DNA of 8,398 nt from Nitriliruptorales bacterium (GCA_007119305.1 SKPY01000391.1:1-8398), one strand, 5' to 3'. Positions 1-6,462 are shown, numbered from the stretch's first letter. The notes: generated from the sequence alone by a model not told the origin. A program made the numbers and translations.

Positions 1-103
1 ACCACTCCGCAGCCCGATCCAGCCAGCCGGGTAGGGCGGGCAGCGGGCCGGACAGGGCGCGCACGGCCGCGAGGCGGCGGGCTTGCCGGCGGTGGGCGCT
101 CAT
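1..103 (-). CDS. N-terminus of an unidentified protein, cut by the left edge
   Basis: An ATG at 103 on the minus strand opens 34 codons that run off the window. About 30 of 34 third positions are G or C, as expected for coding DNA in this genome. The peptide starts MSAHRRQARRLAAVRALSGP and continues with a proline-, leucine- and tryptophan-containing stretch ending in AAEW; the start is strongly basic. It lies 63 nt after the mtnP stop, in the same direction, so it may be the last gene of that unit. No clear Shine-Dalgarno is seen; instead a perfect 17-bp palindrome sits 1 nt before the ATG. Too little protein is present to name a family. A short hydrophobic lead-in of this kind would fit a ComF-type phosphoribosyltransferase, but that is a guess, and the start could also lie further downstream. 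Confidence 0.5.
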   Translation of the reverse strand, partial: MSAHRRQARRLAAVRALSGPLPALPGWLDRAAEW

Positions 104-104
104 G

Positions 105-121
105 CCTGCCAGGCTGGCAGG
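105..121. repeat. Perfect 17-bp palindrome before the left-edge gene
   Basis: CCTGCCAG, one central G, then CTGGCAGG gives 8-bp arms that match exactly. On the minus strand it ends one base before the ATG at 103, where a ribosome site would normally lie. As RNA it could fold into a 6-bp stem with a 5-nt loop. It could be a repressor operator, a hairpin controlling translation of the next gene, or a weak attenuator after mtnP. There is no U-run, so a classical intrinsic terminator is unlikely. Confidence 0.55.
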
Positions 122-166
122 TGCCGCGCACGCGTGGGGGGCGGGCCGGGGCGTGGCTGTGGATGA

Positions 167-970
167 CTAGCGTGCGCCCTCGAGCGCGTGGAGAGCGGGC
201 CGGTCCGGCGACAGCGGCAGCCTGGGCACGAGATGGAACAGCAGGTCGCGCAGACGGTCGTTGTTCGCCTTGAAGACCTCCAGGACGGCGGCGTGGGAGA
301 CCGGCTCGACCTCGGGATCGTCCTCGAGGCCCGCGTCGTAGTCGGTGATGAGGGAGATGTTCAGTGCCGCCATCTCCAGCTCCCGCGCGAGGACGACCTC
401 CGGGTACTGGGTCATGTTGATCACTTCCCAGCCCTGCGCCATGAACCAGCGCGACTCCGCCCGGGTCGAGAAGCGCGGCCCCTGGATCACGACGATCGTG
501 CCCCGTTCGTGGACCGGGATGCCGAGCTCCTGCGCGCTCGCGACCGCCGTCTCCCGCATCTCGTCGTCGTAGGGGTCGGCGAACGAGACGTGCGTGGTGA
601 TCGGGCCGTCGTAGAACGTGTCGGCCCGTCCCCGTGTGCGGTCCACGACCTGGTCGGCGATCACGAACGAGCCCGGCTCGACGTGGCGCTGGAGGCTGCC
701 TGCGGCGCAGGGCAGCACGACGTCCGTGGCGCCGAGGTGCTTCATCGCCCAGAGGTTGGCCCGGTAGTTGATCTGGTGGGGCGGCAGCTCGTGGGCCATG
801 CCGTGGCGGGGCATGAACCCGACCGTGCGGCCCTCGATGTCGCCCACGACGACCGGGCCCGAGGGGCGGCCATAGGGGGTGTCGACCGGCACCTCCCGGG
901 CAGCGTCGAGCAGCGAGTAGAAGCCGGAGCCGCCGAAGATGCCGACCTCGATCTGGGGGGCGTCAGTCAT
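167..970 (-). CDS. mtnP: S-methyl-5'-thioadenosine phosphorylase
   Basis: This 267-residue cytoplasmic enzyme phosphorolyses 5'-methylthioadenosine, a by-product of polyamine and related S-adenosylmethionine-using reactions, to adenine and methylthioribose-1-phosphate. It belongs to the purine nucleoside phosphorylase/MTAP family. Visible motifs are the phosphate-loop GIFGGSGFY (residues 10-18), PRHGMAHELPPHQINYRAN (54-72), QGPRFSTRAES (163-173), VINMTQYPEVVLARE (183-197) and TDYDAG (209-214). The two aspartates of TDYD are the purine-recognising residues that favour 6-aminopurines, so MTA is a more likely substrate than inosine-type purines. The length is usual for the family. The ATG at 970 is supported by an AAAGGTGA ribosome site at 977-984 on the minus strand, 6 nt away. 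It lies 94 nt after the FmdB/Ruc-like gene in the same direction, and a weak -10 in the gap suggests it can also be transcribed separately. Confidence 0.95.
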   Translation of the reverse strand: MTDAPQIEVGIFGGSGFYSLLDAAREVPVDTPYGRPSGPVVVGDIEGRTVGFMPRHGMAHELPPHQINYRANLWAMKHLGATDVVLPCAAGSLQRHVEPGSFVIADQVVDRTRGRADTFYDGPITTHVSFADPYDDEMRETAVASAQELGIPVHERGTIVVIQGPRFSTRAESRWFMAQGWEVINMTQYPEVVLARELEMAALNISLITDYDAGLEDDPEVEPVSHAAVLEVFKANNDRLRDLLFHLVPRLPLSPDRPALHALEGAR

Positions 971-1003
971 CGCACGTCACCTTTCCAGGGGGGACGCCGA
1001 CGC

Positions 1004-1009
1004 ACTCTA
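1004..1009 (-). promoter_or_regulatory. Candidate -10 box (TAGAGT) for mtnP
   Basis: TAGAGT on the minus strand fits the actinobacterial TANNNT -10 pattern. It would place the transcript start near 997, giving a leader of about 27 nt that holds the mtnP ribosome site. No convincing -35 is seen at 16-18 nt, so this is weak. Confidence 0.3.
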
Positions 1010-1064
1010 GTCGCGCCGGTCCCGCCAGCGCCAGCGGCGGGCCAGCGCCGCCCGCGGGGCCCGC

Positions 1065-1361
1065 TCAGGCCGACTTCGCCGCCGAGTCGGACTTCGTGTC
1101 GCGCTTGGTCTCGCTCTTCGTGTCGGCGCTGTCGGAGCTGCCCGTGCCGGTGTCGGTGGACGAGCTCGACGTCTGCGCCTGCTCCTTGCGGGTGTCGGTG
1201 ACGTAGTAGCCCGAGCCCTTGAAGATGATGCCGGCCGCCGAGAAGACCTTGCGCAGGGCGCCGCCGCACAGGCCGCAGGTCGTCAGGGGGTCGTCCTTGA
1301 ACGACTGCACGACCTCGACGTGCTCCTCGCAGTCACGGCACGCGTACTCGTAGGTAGGCAT
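1065..1361 (-). CDS. FmdB-type zinc-ribbon protein, Ruc (Rv0991c)-like redox chaperone candidate
   Basis: This small protein (98 residues) starts MPTYEYACRDC, the hallmark of the FmdB regulatory-protein family. Two CxxC pairs (C8/C11 and C29/C32) form a zinc ribbon over residues 1-42, followed by IIFKGSGYY (45-53). The rest (about 56-98) is a low-complexity Ser/Thr/Lys/Asp tail, almost certainly disordered. This is the layout of Mycobacterium tuberculosis Rv0991c, described as Ruc, a chaperone switched on when its zinc-binding cysteines are oxidised, working with the DnaK system. The shared neighbour supports orthology: Rv0991c also lies beside the folate cyclo-ligase and galU. The function is inferred from homology; older annotations call such proteins transcriptional regulators without firm evidence. 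The ATG at 1361 is chosen because MPTYEY is the conserved start and GGAGGAG lies at 1365-1371 on the minus strand. Upstream extension of the frame is spurious. Confidence 0.9.
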   Translation of the reverse strand: MPTYEYACRDCEEHVEVVQSFKDDPLTTCGLCGGALRKVFSAAGIIFKGSGYYVTDTRKEQAQTSSSSTDTGTGSSDSADTKSETKRDTKSDSAAKSA

Positions 1362-1383
1362 CTGCTCCTCCACAAGCGGTCCA

Positions 1384-1399
1384 GCCGCCCCGCGGCGGC
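1384..1399 (-). other. GC hairpin in the presumed fmdB/ruc-like leader
   Basis: GCCGCC and GGCGGC are 6-bp complementary arms around a 4-nt loop. It falls between the predicted transcript start (about 1410) and the ribosome site. It does not cover the GGAGGAG itself. It may shape or stabilise the leader; in a genome this GC-rich a hairpin of this size can also arise by chance. Confidence 0.3.
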
Positions 1400-1400
1400 G

Positions 1401-1413
1401 AGGGAAGTTCCCT
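1401..1413. repeat. Perfect 13-bp palindrome at the fmdB/ruc-like promoter
   Basis: AGGGAA, central G, TTCCCT: two exact 6-bp arms. It lies just downstream of the candidate -10 and over the expected transcript start of the fmdB/ruc-like gene, a normal place for a repressor operator. It does not match CIRCE or the HspR HAIR consensus as I know them. Confidence 0.45.
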
Positions 1414-1416
1414 ACC

Positions 1417-1444
1417 AGTATGCGTCGTCGGGGCGGTGGGGCAA
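1417..1444 (-). promoter_or_regulatory. Candidate promoter for the fmdB/ruc-like gene
   Basis: On the minus strand TTGCCC (1444-1439) and CATACT (1422-1417) are separated by 16 nt. They match the housekeeping -35 TTGACA and -10 TATAAT at four of six positions each, including the key -10 A and final T. The start would be near 1410, giving a leader of about 50 nt before the ATG. It sits in the 95-nt gap after the cyclo-ligase gene, so the fmdB-like gene can be transcribed without that gene. Confidence 0.45.
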
Positions 1445-1456
1445 CCCCTCCTGCGG

Positions 1457-2062
1457 TCATGGTCGTGGGCGTGCGGGGTGCGCCCGGGGCCGGGTCACGC
1501 CCTGCTCGGTGACGAGGACGTCGACGGGGACGTCGTGCGGCTCGACGGGCACGGCGTCTACCACCTGCGCGGAGAAGGCGACGCCCACGATCGGGGTGGC
1601 CGGGGGGAGCCGGGCGAGGAGGCGGTCGAAGTGGCCGCCGCCGTGGCCGAGACGGTGGCCGCGGCGGTCGAAGGCCACGCCCGGCACGAGCGCCACGTGG
1701 ATCCGGTCCGGTCGCGCGGGGCGGCGCTCCGACGCCCGGGGTTCGCGCACACCGCGCCAGCCCGGGGCGAGGTCGGCGTCGAGGTCGCGCACGCGGGCGA
1801 TGGCCAGCCCGCCGCCCTCGACCCACGGCACGAACACGCCGGCGCCGTCGGCCGCAAGGACCGCCAGGGCCTGGTCCACGTCCACCTCGGACCCGAAGCT
1901 CGCGTAGCCGAGGACCGCGCGGGCCCGGGTGACCTCCGGTAGCGCCAGAAGTGCACTGCAGACCACGGCAGATGCCTCTGCGCGGTACGGTGCACCGAGG
2001 TCCGCGCGGACCACGAGCAGACGGCTGCGCAGCTCCGCCTTGACCGTCACGGGAGTGTCCAT
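1457..2062 (-). CDS. 5-formyltetrahydrofolate cyclo-ligase (MTHFS family)
   Basis: This 201-residue cytoplasmic enzyme uses ATP to convert 5-formyltetrahydrofolate to 5,10-methenyltetrahydrofolate, returning an inactive folate store to one-carbon metabolism. Visible family signs are the early basic pair K8 and R12, LGYASFGSEVDV (51-62, matching the family's YxxxxxEVDT segment), PGVAFDRRGHRLGHGGGHFDRLL (127-149) and HDVPVDVLVTE (176-186). The signature block normally reads RLGxGxGYYDR; here both tyrosines are changed (GHGGGHFDR), while the Mg-binding Asp-Arg pair is kept. Lysine is also absent from this loop, which is common in actinobacterial members. The ATG at 2062 fits the family N-terminus, but no Shine-Dalgarno precedes it. 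It is divergent from the GGDEF gene across 75 nt and upstream of the Ruc-like gene, as in mycobacteria, where the cyclo-ligase also adjoins Rv0991c and galU. Confidence 0.9.
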   Translation of the reverse strand: MDTPVTVKAELRSRLLVVRADLGAPYRAEASAVVCSALLALPEVTRARAVLGYASFGSEVDVDQALAVLAADGAGVFVPWVEGGGLAIARVRDLDADLAPGWRGVREPRASERRPARPDRIHVALVPGVAFDRRGHRLGHGGGHFDRLLARLPPATPIVGVAFSAQVVDAVPVEPHDVPVDVLVTEQGVTRPRAHPARPRP

Positions 2063-2137
2063 CGTTGTCAGTCCATCGTCGCCCAGCAAGGCCGGGGGGT
2101 TGGCAGGCGTGCTCGCCGCCCGCCGGCGCATCCCATC
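2063..2137. promoter_or_regulatory. 75-nt divergent intergenic region (cyclo-ligase / GGDEF gene)
   Basis: Both flanking genes must start from this gap. TTGTCA at 2065-2070 on the plus strand matches five of six -35 bases, but no convincing -10 follows at 16-18 nt. Neither gene has a recognisable ribosome site (plus strand reads GCGCATCCCATC before the ATG; minus strand GGACTGACAACG). Leaderless or weakly initiated transcripts are possible. I cannot place the promoters with confidence. Confidence 0.4.
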
Positions 2138-4255
2138 ATGACGGCTGAGGGCGCCCGTTGGCGGCTCGGCCTGCGGGGCCGGCTCGTGGCGTTCTTCATC
2201 GTGATCACCGTCGTGCCGCTCACCGTGGCGGTGACCGCGCTCCAGCTCCAGATCGACACGCAGCTGCGGGCCCGCACCGAGCACGAGCTCGCAACGGTGC
2301 GCAGCGCCACGGCCGCGCTCACGGCGTCCGAGCAGGCGCGTGCAGGCGACCTCGCCGACGACCTCGCCGGGCGGATTGGGCAAGCGTTCGCGCAGGGCGA
2401 GCTGCCCCCGGAGCTGGACGACCCCGAAGCGGTGGAGGCGTGGCTGGCGGCCAACGTCGAAGGGGCGGTGCCGGGTCGTGCGGACGTGGTGGCCGTCGTC
2501 GCCGACGACGGCGAGGCCCTGGCGACCATCCTGCGCGACCCGGCCACCGTCACCGCGGTCGACCCGGTCGGACAGATCGTCGCGACCGCCCAGGAGCGCG
2601 TCCCGCCCGACTCGGCGCTCCTCGAGGTGCGTGAGCTGCGCGGCACCGTCGACGAGGTCGAGGAGCTGCTGGGGTGGCTCGTGACCGGCGTGTGGACGGA
2701 TGCGGAGCTGCTGGAGCGCCTCGGCATCGTGGGCGGCGCCGCGCTGACCACGAACGGGGAGGTGCTGGCGGCGAGGGGCGCGACACCGGCCGAGGTGCCG
2801 TTGGGCGACGAGACCGCCACGGTCACGACCGGACAGGTGGGTGACACCGCGGTCGTGGTCAGCAGGGCTCCGCTCGTCGCACCGGACGGAGCGCAGGCCC
2901 CGATCGAGCTCGTGCTGTGGACCCCGCAGGCGTCGCGCCTGGGCACGCTCGCGCTGGGTCTGCTCGTCCTCGTCCCGTCGATGGCGCTGGCGGGTGGGCT
3001 CGGCTGGCTGCTGGCGTCGGCGGTGGTGGCGCCGGTCCGCCGCGCTGCCGACGCGGCGCGCGCCGTGGCGGCCGGGGACCTGTCACGCACGCTCGAGCCG
3101 AGCGGTGGGCCCGAGCTCGAGGACCTCGCCGATGCGCTGAACCGCATGAGCGCTGACCTGGCGCGCCGCCTCGCAGAGCTCTCGCGGACCAGTGACCAGC
3201 TGCGGGGCTCGCTGGAGCGGCTCGGCACCACCCTGTCGTCCAGCCTCGACCTGAACCGGATGCTCGCTGTCGTGGTCGAGACCGCCCAGGAGACGCTCGG
3301 CGCCGACCGCGCCATGCTCCTGCTCATCACCCCGGAACGGGACGCGCTGTACTGCAAGGTGGCGCGCGGCGTCGTGGACATGCCACCCGCGCTCGCGCTG
3401 GACGAGGGGCTGCTCGGCCACGTCGCGCGGACCGCGGCACCGCTCCTGCTGCCGCATGACGCCGCCACCGTGCCCGCGCCGCATCCCCGCGAGCCGCGCG
3501 GTGCGAGCCAGCTGGCCGTCCCGCTGCTCGGCCGCGGGCGCGTCGTGGGTGTGCTCACGCTGCTGCGCGAGGATCCACTGCGGCCCTTCTCCCGCTCGGA
3601 CCTCGACACCATCCGCAGCTTCTCGGCGCAGGCGTCGGTCGCGATCGAGAACGTGCTCCTCCACCAGGAGGCACGCCGCCTGTCGGTCACCGACTCCCTC
3701 ACCGGGCTGTGGAACTTCCGCTACTTCCAGCTCCAGGCCGACCGGGAGATCGAGAGCGCGACGCGCTTCGAGCGCCCGCTCGGGCTCGTCGTCGTCGACA
3801 TCGACCGCTTCAAAGCCGTGAACGATCGGCACGGTCACCAGGTCGGCGACGTGGTGCTCGCCACGGTCGCCCGGCGCATGCGCGAGGCCACCCGCACGCC
3901 CGACGTGGTGGCGCGCTACGGCGGGGAGGAGTTCGTGGTGCTGCTGCCCGGCGCCGACCTCGAGGGCGCACTCGCCAGCGCCGAGCGCATCCGCCGGGCT
4001 GTCGCCGACGAGCCGGTGGACGTGCGCAGCGCGCCGCTGGCCGTGAGCGGGCTCGATGACGGCGAGCCGGTGCGTGAGCTGCGGATCACGTGCAGTGCCG
4101 GCGCGGCCGCGTTCCCGCTGCACGGACGCTCGGTTCCGGAGCTGCTGCGCAGCGCCGACGCGGCGATGTACCGCGCGAAGCAGCTCGGCCGCGACCGCGT
4201 CATGGCTGCCGACCACCGCGATGACGCCGGTGCCCCACCGCCGGAGGTGTCTTGA
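2138..4255 (+). CDS. Membrane diguanylate cyclase: sensor, HAMP, GAF, GGDEF
   Basis: This 705-residue protein makes cyclic di-GMP from two GTP in response to an unknown extracytoplasmic signal. Order of parts: membrane helix 1 (about 16-36); an extracytoplasmic sensor (about 37-267), first helical, then mixed strands that could be CACHE-like (inference); helix 2 (268-298); HAMP linker (about 298-345, with the usual APV start); a coiled-coil stretch; GAF domain (about 370-508); GGDEF domain (about 518-690). The GGDEF shows DSLTGLWNFRYF (519-530), the metal-binding DIDRFKAVND (554-563) and an intact GGEEF (595-599). An RxxD inhibitory site (R586-D589) lies exactly five residues before GGEEF, so product feedback inhibition is expected. 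No EAL or HD-GYP domain is present. An insert of about 20 residues (627-647) precedes the ITCSAGAAAFP strand. The gene sits alone between the cyclo-ligase and galU. The start has no clear ribosome site. Confidence 0.93.
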   Translation: MTAEGARWRLGLRGRLVAFFIVITVVPLTVAVTALQLQIDTQLRARTEHELATVRSATAALTASEQARAGDLADDLAGRIGQAFAQGELPPELDDPEAVEAWLAANVEGAVPGRADVVAVVADDGEALATILRDPATVTAVDPVGQIVATAQERVPPDSALLEVRELRGTVDEVEELLGWLVTGVWTDAELLERLGIVGGAALTTNGEVLAARGATPAEVPLGDETATVTTGQVGDTAVVVSRAPLVAPDGAQAPIELVLWTPQASRLGTLALGLLVLVPSMALAGGLGWLLASAVVAPVRRAADAARAVAAGDLSRTLEPSGGPELEDLADALNRMSADLARRLAELSRTSDQLRGSLERLGTTLSSSLDLNRMLAVVVETAQETLGADRAMLLLITPERDALYCKVARGVVDMPPALALDEGLLGHVARTAAPLLLPHDAATVPAPHPREPRGASQLAVPLLGRGRVVGVLTLLREDPLRPFSRSDLDTIRSFSAQASVAIENVLLHQEARRLSVTDSLTGLWNFRYFQLQADREIESATRFERPLGLVVVDIDRFKAVNDRHGHQVGDVVLATVARRMREATRTPDVVARYGGEEFVVLLPGADLEGALASAERIRRAVADEPVDVRSAPLAVSGLDDGEPVRELRITCSAGAAAFPLHGRSVPELLRSADAAMYRAKQLGRDRVMAADHRDDAGAPPPEVS

Positions 4256-4329
4256 CCGGCGGGCCGTGGCAGGATGCGACGGCAGAACCCGCGATCCGGG
4301 CGTGTGCGCCCGTGTGAGGAGGACGACAG
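4256..4329. other. 74-nt gap before galU
   Basis: The gap separates the GGDEF gene from galU. It holds the strong galU ribosome site but no hairpin with a U-run, so no terminator is seen. A TTGACC (4252-4257) and CAGGAT (4270-4275) pair is only 12 nt apart, too close for a normal promoter. Whether galU has its own promoter here or is read through from the GGDEF gene is open. Confidence 0.35.
4316..4322 (+). promoter_or_regulatory. Strong ribosome site deciding the galU GTG start
   Basis: GAGGAGG lies 7 nt before GTG 4330. This near-perfect anti-SD match fixes the non-ATG start, which also gives the conserved GalU N-terminus. Confidence 0.85.
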
Positions 4330-5205
4330 GTGCGGGCGACAAAGGCCGTGATCCCCGCCGCAGGCCTCGGTACGAGGTTCCTGCCGGCGACGAAGGCGCA
4401 GCCCAAGGAGATGCTCCCGGTCGTCGACAAGCCGGCGATCCAGTACGTCGTCGAGGAGGCCGTCACCGCCGGCCTGGATGACGTGCTCCTCGTCACGGGG
4501 CGTGGCAAGCGCGCGCTGGAGGACCACTTCGACCACGCGGGCGAGCTGGAACGCCAGCTCGCAGCCTCCGGCCAGGAAGACCTCCTCGCCACGGTCCGGG
4601 CGGTGTCCCAGCTCGCGGCCATGCACTACGTGCGCCAGGGACAGCCGCTCGGTCTCGGGCACGCGGTCGGCTGCGCCCGCTACCACGTCGGGGATCAGGC
4701 CTTCGCGGTTCTGCTCGGCGACGACCTCATCGGCGAGAACGAGCGGCTGCTGGCGCGCATGGTCGACCTCTGCGCGCAGACGCAGCGCAGTGTCATCGCG
4801 GTGATGGAGTTCCCCGACGAGGACCTCGGCAAGTACGGTGTGATCGAGGGGGAGGTCGACCCCGACGAGCCGGACGTCGTCCACGTCACCGACATGGTCG
4901 AGAAGCCCGGGCGGGCGAACGCGCCGAGCAACCTGTGCATCATCGGCCGCTACGTGCTCACCCCCGACATCTTCGATCACATCGCGGCGACCCGGCCCGG
5001 CCGCGGCGGCGAGATCCAGCTCACGGACGCGATGAAGGCGCAAGCGCGCGAGGAGCCGATCCGGGCGGTGAAGTTCACAGGAACGCGCTATGACGTGGGC
5101 AGCAAGCAGGACTACCTGCGGGCCACGGTGGAGCTCGCCGCACAGCGCAGCGATCTCGGGCCGGAGTTCCGGGAGTTCCTCGTCGCCTACGCCAAGGGGC
5201 TGTAG
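4330..5205 (+). CDS. galU: UTP--glucose-1-phosphate uridylyltransferase
   Basis: This 291-residue cytoplasmic enzyme joins UTP and glucose-1-phosphate to give UDP-glucose, the glucosyl donor for cell-surface polysaccharides, glycolipids and trehalose. Motifs in order: nucleotide-binding AAGLGTRFLPATKAQPKEML (10-29), VVDKPAIQYVVEEA (31-44), QGQPLGLGHAV (103-113), LLGDDL (128-133, metal-binding Asp), VEKP (190-193, catalytic-site Lys), GRYVLTPDIFD (206-216), GGEIQLTDA (226-234) and YDVGSKQDYLRATVE (254-268). Length is normal for bacterial GalU. The GTG start follows a strong GAGGAGG. Its TAG stop directly abuts the ATG of glp/moeA with no spacer, and the same galU-glp adjacency is known in mycobacteria, corynebacteria and Streptomyces. 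The nearby diguanylate cyclase is suggestive, because c-di-GMP often controls polysaccharide output, but no direct link is visible. Confidence 0.97.
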   Translation: MRATKAVIPAAGLGTRFLPATKAQPKEMLPVVDKPAIQYVVEEAVTAGLDDVLLVTGRGKRALEDHFDHAGELERQLAASGQEDLLATVRAVSQLAAMHYVRQGQPLGLGHAVGCARYHVGDQAFAVLLGDDLIGENERLLARMVDLCAQTQRSVIAVMEFPDEDLGKYGVIEGEVDPDEPDVVHVTDMVEKPGRANAPSNLCIIGRYVLTPDIFDHIAATRPGRGGEIQLTDAMKAQAREEPIRAVKFTGTRYDVGSKQDYLRATVELAAQRSDLGPEFREFLVAYAKGL

Positions 5206-6459
5206 ATGAGCGCAACCACAGGCCACGGTGGCGAGGCCACAGACCTCGCGCCGCTCGACAGCTACCGCTCTCACGTCCTGGCGCGCATCGCGCCGCTCGA
5301 GCCGCTCGAGCTCGCACTGCTCGAGGCCCACGGCTGTGTGCTCGCCGAGGACGTGGCCGCGCGTGCGTCGATCCCCAGGTTCGACAACTCCGCCATGGAT
5401 GGCTACGCGGTGGCTGCGGCTGCGGTGGAGCCCGGGACCCCCCTGGAGGTCCTCGGTGAAGCAGCCGCTGGCGCGCCGGCTGACGCGGAGGTCACGCCCG
5501 GCGGTGCGGTGCGCATCATGACCGGGGCCCTGATCCCGGCCGGCGCCGATGCGGTCGTGCCGGTCGAAGAGGCCGAGGAGGAGCACGGCAAGGTCACCTT
5601 GCGGGTCGCCCCGGCGCCCGGCGACCACGTCCGTCGGGCAGGGGAGGACGTGCGGGAAGGCGACTCCGTGCTGGGTGCCGGTACCCGCCTCCAGGCAGCG
5701 GAGCTCGGCATGCTCGCGAGCCTTGGGCACAACCGCGCGGTGGTGCACCCGAAGCCGAGGCTCGTCGTGCTGTCGACCGGTGACGAGCTCGTCGACCCCG
5801 GTGGTCCGCTCGGGCCGGGGCAGCTGTACGACTCCAACTCCTTCATGCTCACCGCCCTCGCCCGGGAGGCAGGCGCGGCGTGCTACCGGCAGCCGATCGT
5901 GCCCGACGACCGCGAGCAGCTGCAGGAGGCGTTCGAAGGGGCCCTGCCCCGAGCCGACGTGCTCGTGACGTCCGGTGGCGTCAGCGCCGGGCGCTACGAC
6001 CTCGTGAAGGAGGTCCTCGCCGAGCTCGGCGACGTGGAGTTCACCCGTGTGGCGATGAAGCCCGGCATGCCCCAGGCGTTCGGGTTCCTCGCCAGCGGCG
6101 CCGCCGACCCGGTGCCCTGCTTCGGCCTGCCGGGCAACCCGGTGAGCGCCTACGTGTCGTTCGAGGTGTTCGTGCGGCCCGCCATCCGTCGCATGCAGGG
6201 TCGCAGCGACCTGAACCGGCCCCGCATCGCCGCGATCGCCGACGAGGCGTTTGACGCCCCGCCCGGCAAGGTCACCTTCCTCCGCGTCATGCTGGAGCGC
6301 GGCGACGGCGCGTGGCATGCGCGCACGACCGGGGCCCAGGGCAGCGGCCTGCTGCACTCCGTGGTGAACGCCCACGGGCTCGCGGAGATCCCCGCCGAGC
6401 GCACCCGGGTGGAACGAGGGGAGCAGGTGCTCGTCCACCTGCTCGTCGACCCGGCCTGA
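5206..6459 (+). CDS. glp: Gephyrin-like molybdotransferase Glp/MoeA
   Basis: This 417-residue protein has the full MoeA layout. In Mo-cofactor synthesis MoeA inserts molybdate into adenylylated molybdopterin. Visible residues: PRFDNSAMDGYAV (57-69), IMTGALIPAGADAVVPVE (104-121), RRAGEDVREGD (143-153), LSTGDELV (189-196), PGQLYDSNS (204-212), TSGGVSAGRYD (255-265), MKPGMPQAFG (284-293), FGLPGNPVSAYVSFEVFVRP (306-325) and the C-terminal TGAQGSGLLHSVVNAHGLAEIP (375-396). Positions equivalent to the E. coli active-site acids appear kept, so the enzyme may be active. The YDLVKEVL segment and the FVRPAIRRMQG end are closer to gephyrin than to E. coli MoeA. In Corynebacterium this galU-linked paralogue, Glp, binds FtsZ and the membrane receptor GLPR; the SepX/GLPR-like gene three genes later makes the same role plausible here. 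AAGGGG (5194-5199) supports the ATG abutting galU. Confidence 0.95.
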   Translation: MSATTGHGGEATDLAPLDSYRSHVLARIAPLEPLELALLEAHGCVLAEDVAARASIPRFDNSAMDGYAVAAAAVEPGTPLEVLGEAAAGAPADAEVTPGGAVRIMTGALIPAGADAVVPVEEAEEEHGKVTLRVAPAPGDHVRRAGEDVREGDSVLGAGTRLQAAELGMLASLGHNRAVVHPKPRLVVLSTGDELVDPGGPLGPGQLYDSNSFMLTALAREAGAACYRQPIVPDDREQLQEAFEGALPRADVLVTSGGVSAGRYDLVKEVLAELGDVEFTRVAMKPGMPQAFGFLASGAADPVPCFGLPGNPVSAYVSFEVFVRPAIRRMQGRSDLNRPRIAAIADEAFDAPPGKVTFLRVMLERGDGAWHARTTGAQGSGLLHSVVNAHGLAEIPAERTRVERGEQVLVHLLVDPA

Positions 6460-6462
6460 GCC

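Noticed and set aside
1024..1049. Two direct copies of GCCAGCGCC between the ruc-like gene and mtnP
   Set aside because: Nine-base GC-only repeats are expected by chance at this base composition, and no larger structure or third copy is seen.
1386..1411. Possible SigH/SigR-type promoter (GGAAC on the minus strand) for the ruc-like gene
   Set aside because: No GTT is found about 18-19 nt downstream, so only half of the motif is present. The GGAAC is part of the palindrome.
1362..1826. Upstream extension of the FmdB/Ruc-like frame
   Set aside because: The extra sequence is Arg/Pro/Ala-rich and overlaps the cyclo-ligase gene. MPTYEY is the family start and has a strong ribosome site.
2068..3702. 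A 544-codon open frame on the minus strand opposite the GGDEF gene
   Set aside because: The product is mostly Ser, Arg and Ala low complexity, typical of an out-of-frame shadow. The plus strand encodes an intact GAF-GGDEF protein.
4252..4275. TTGACC and CAGGAT as a galU promoter
   Set aside because: The spacer is only 12 nt; 16-18 nt is needed.
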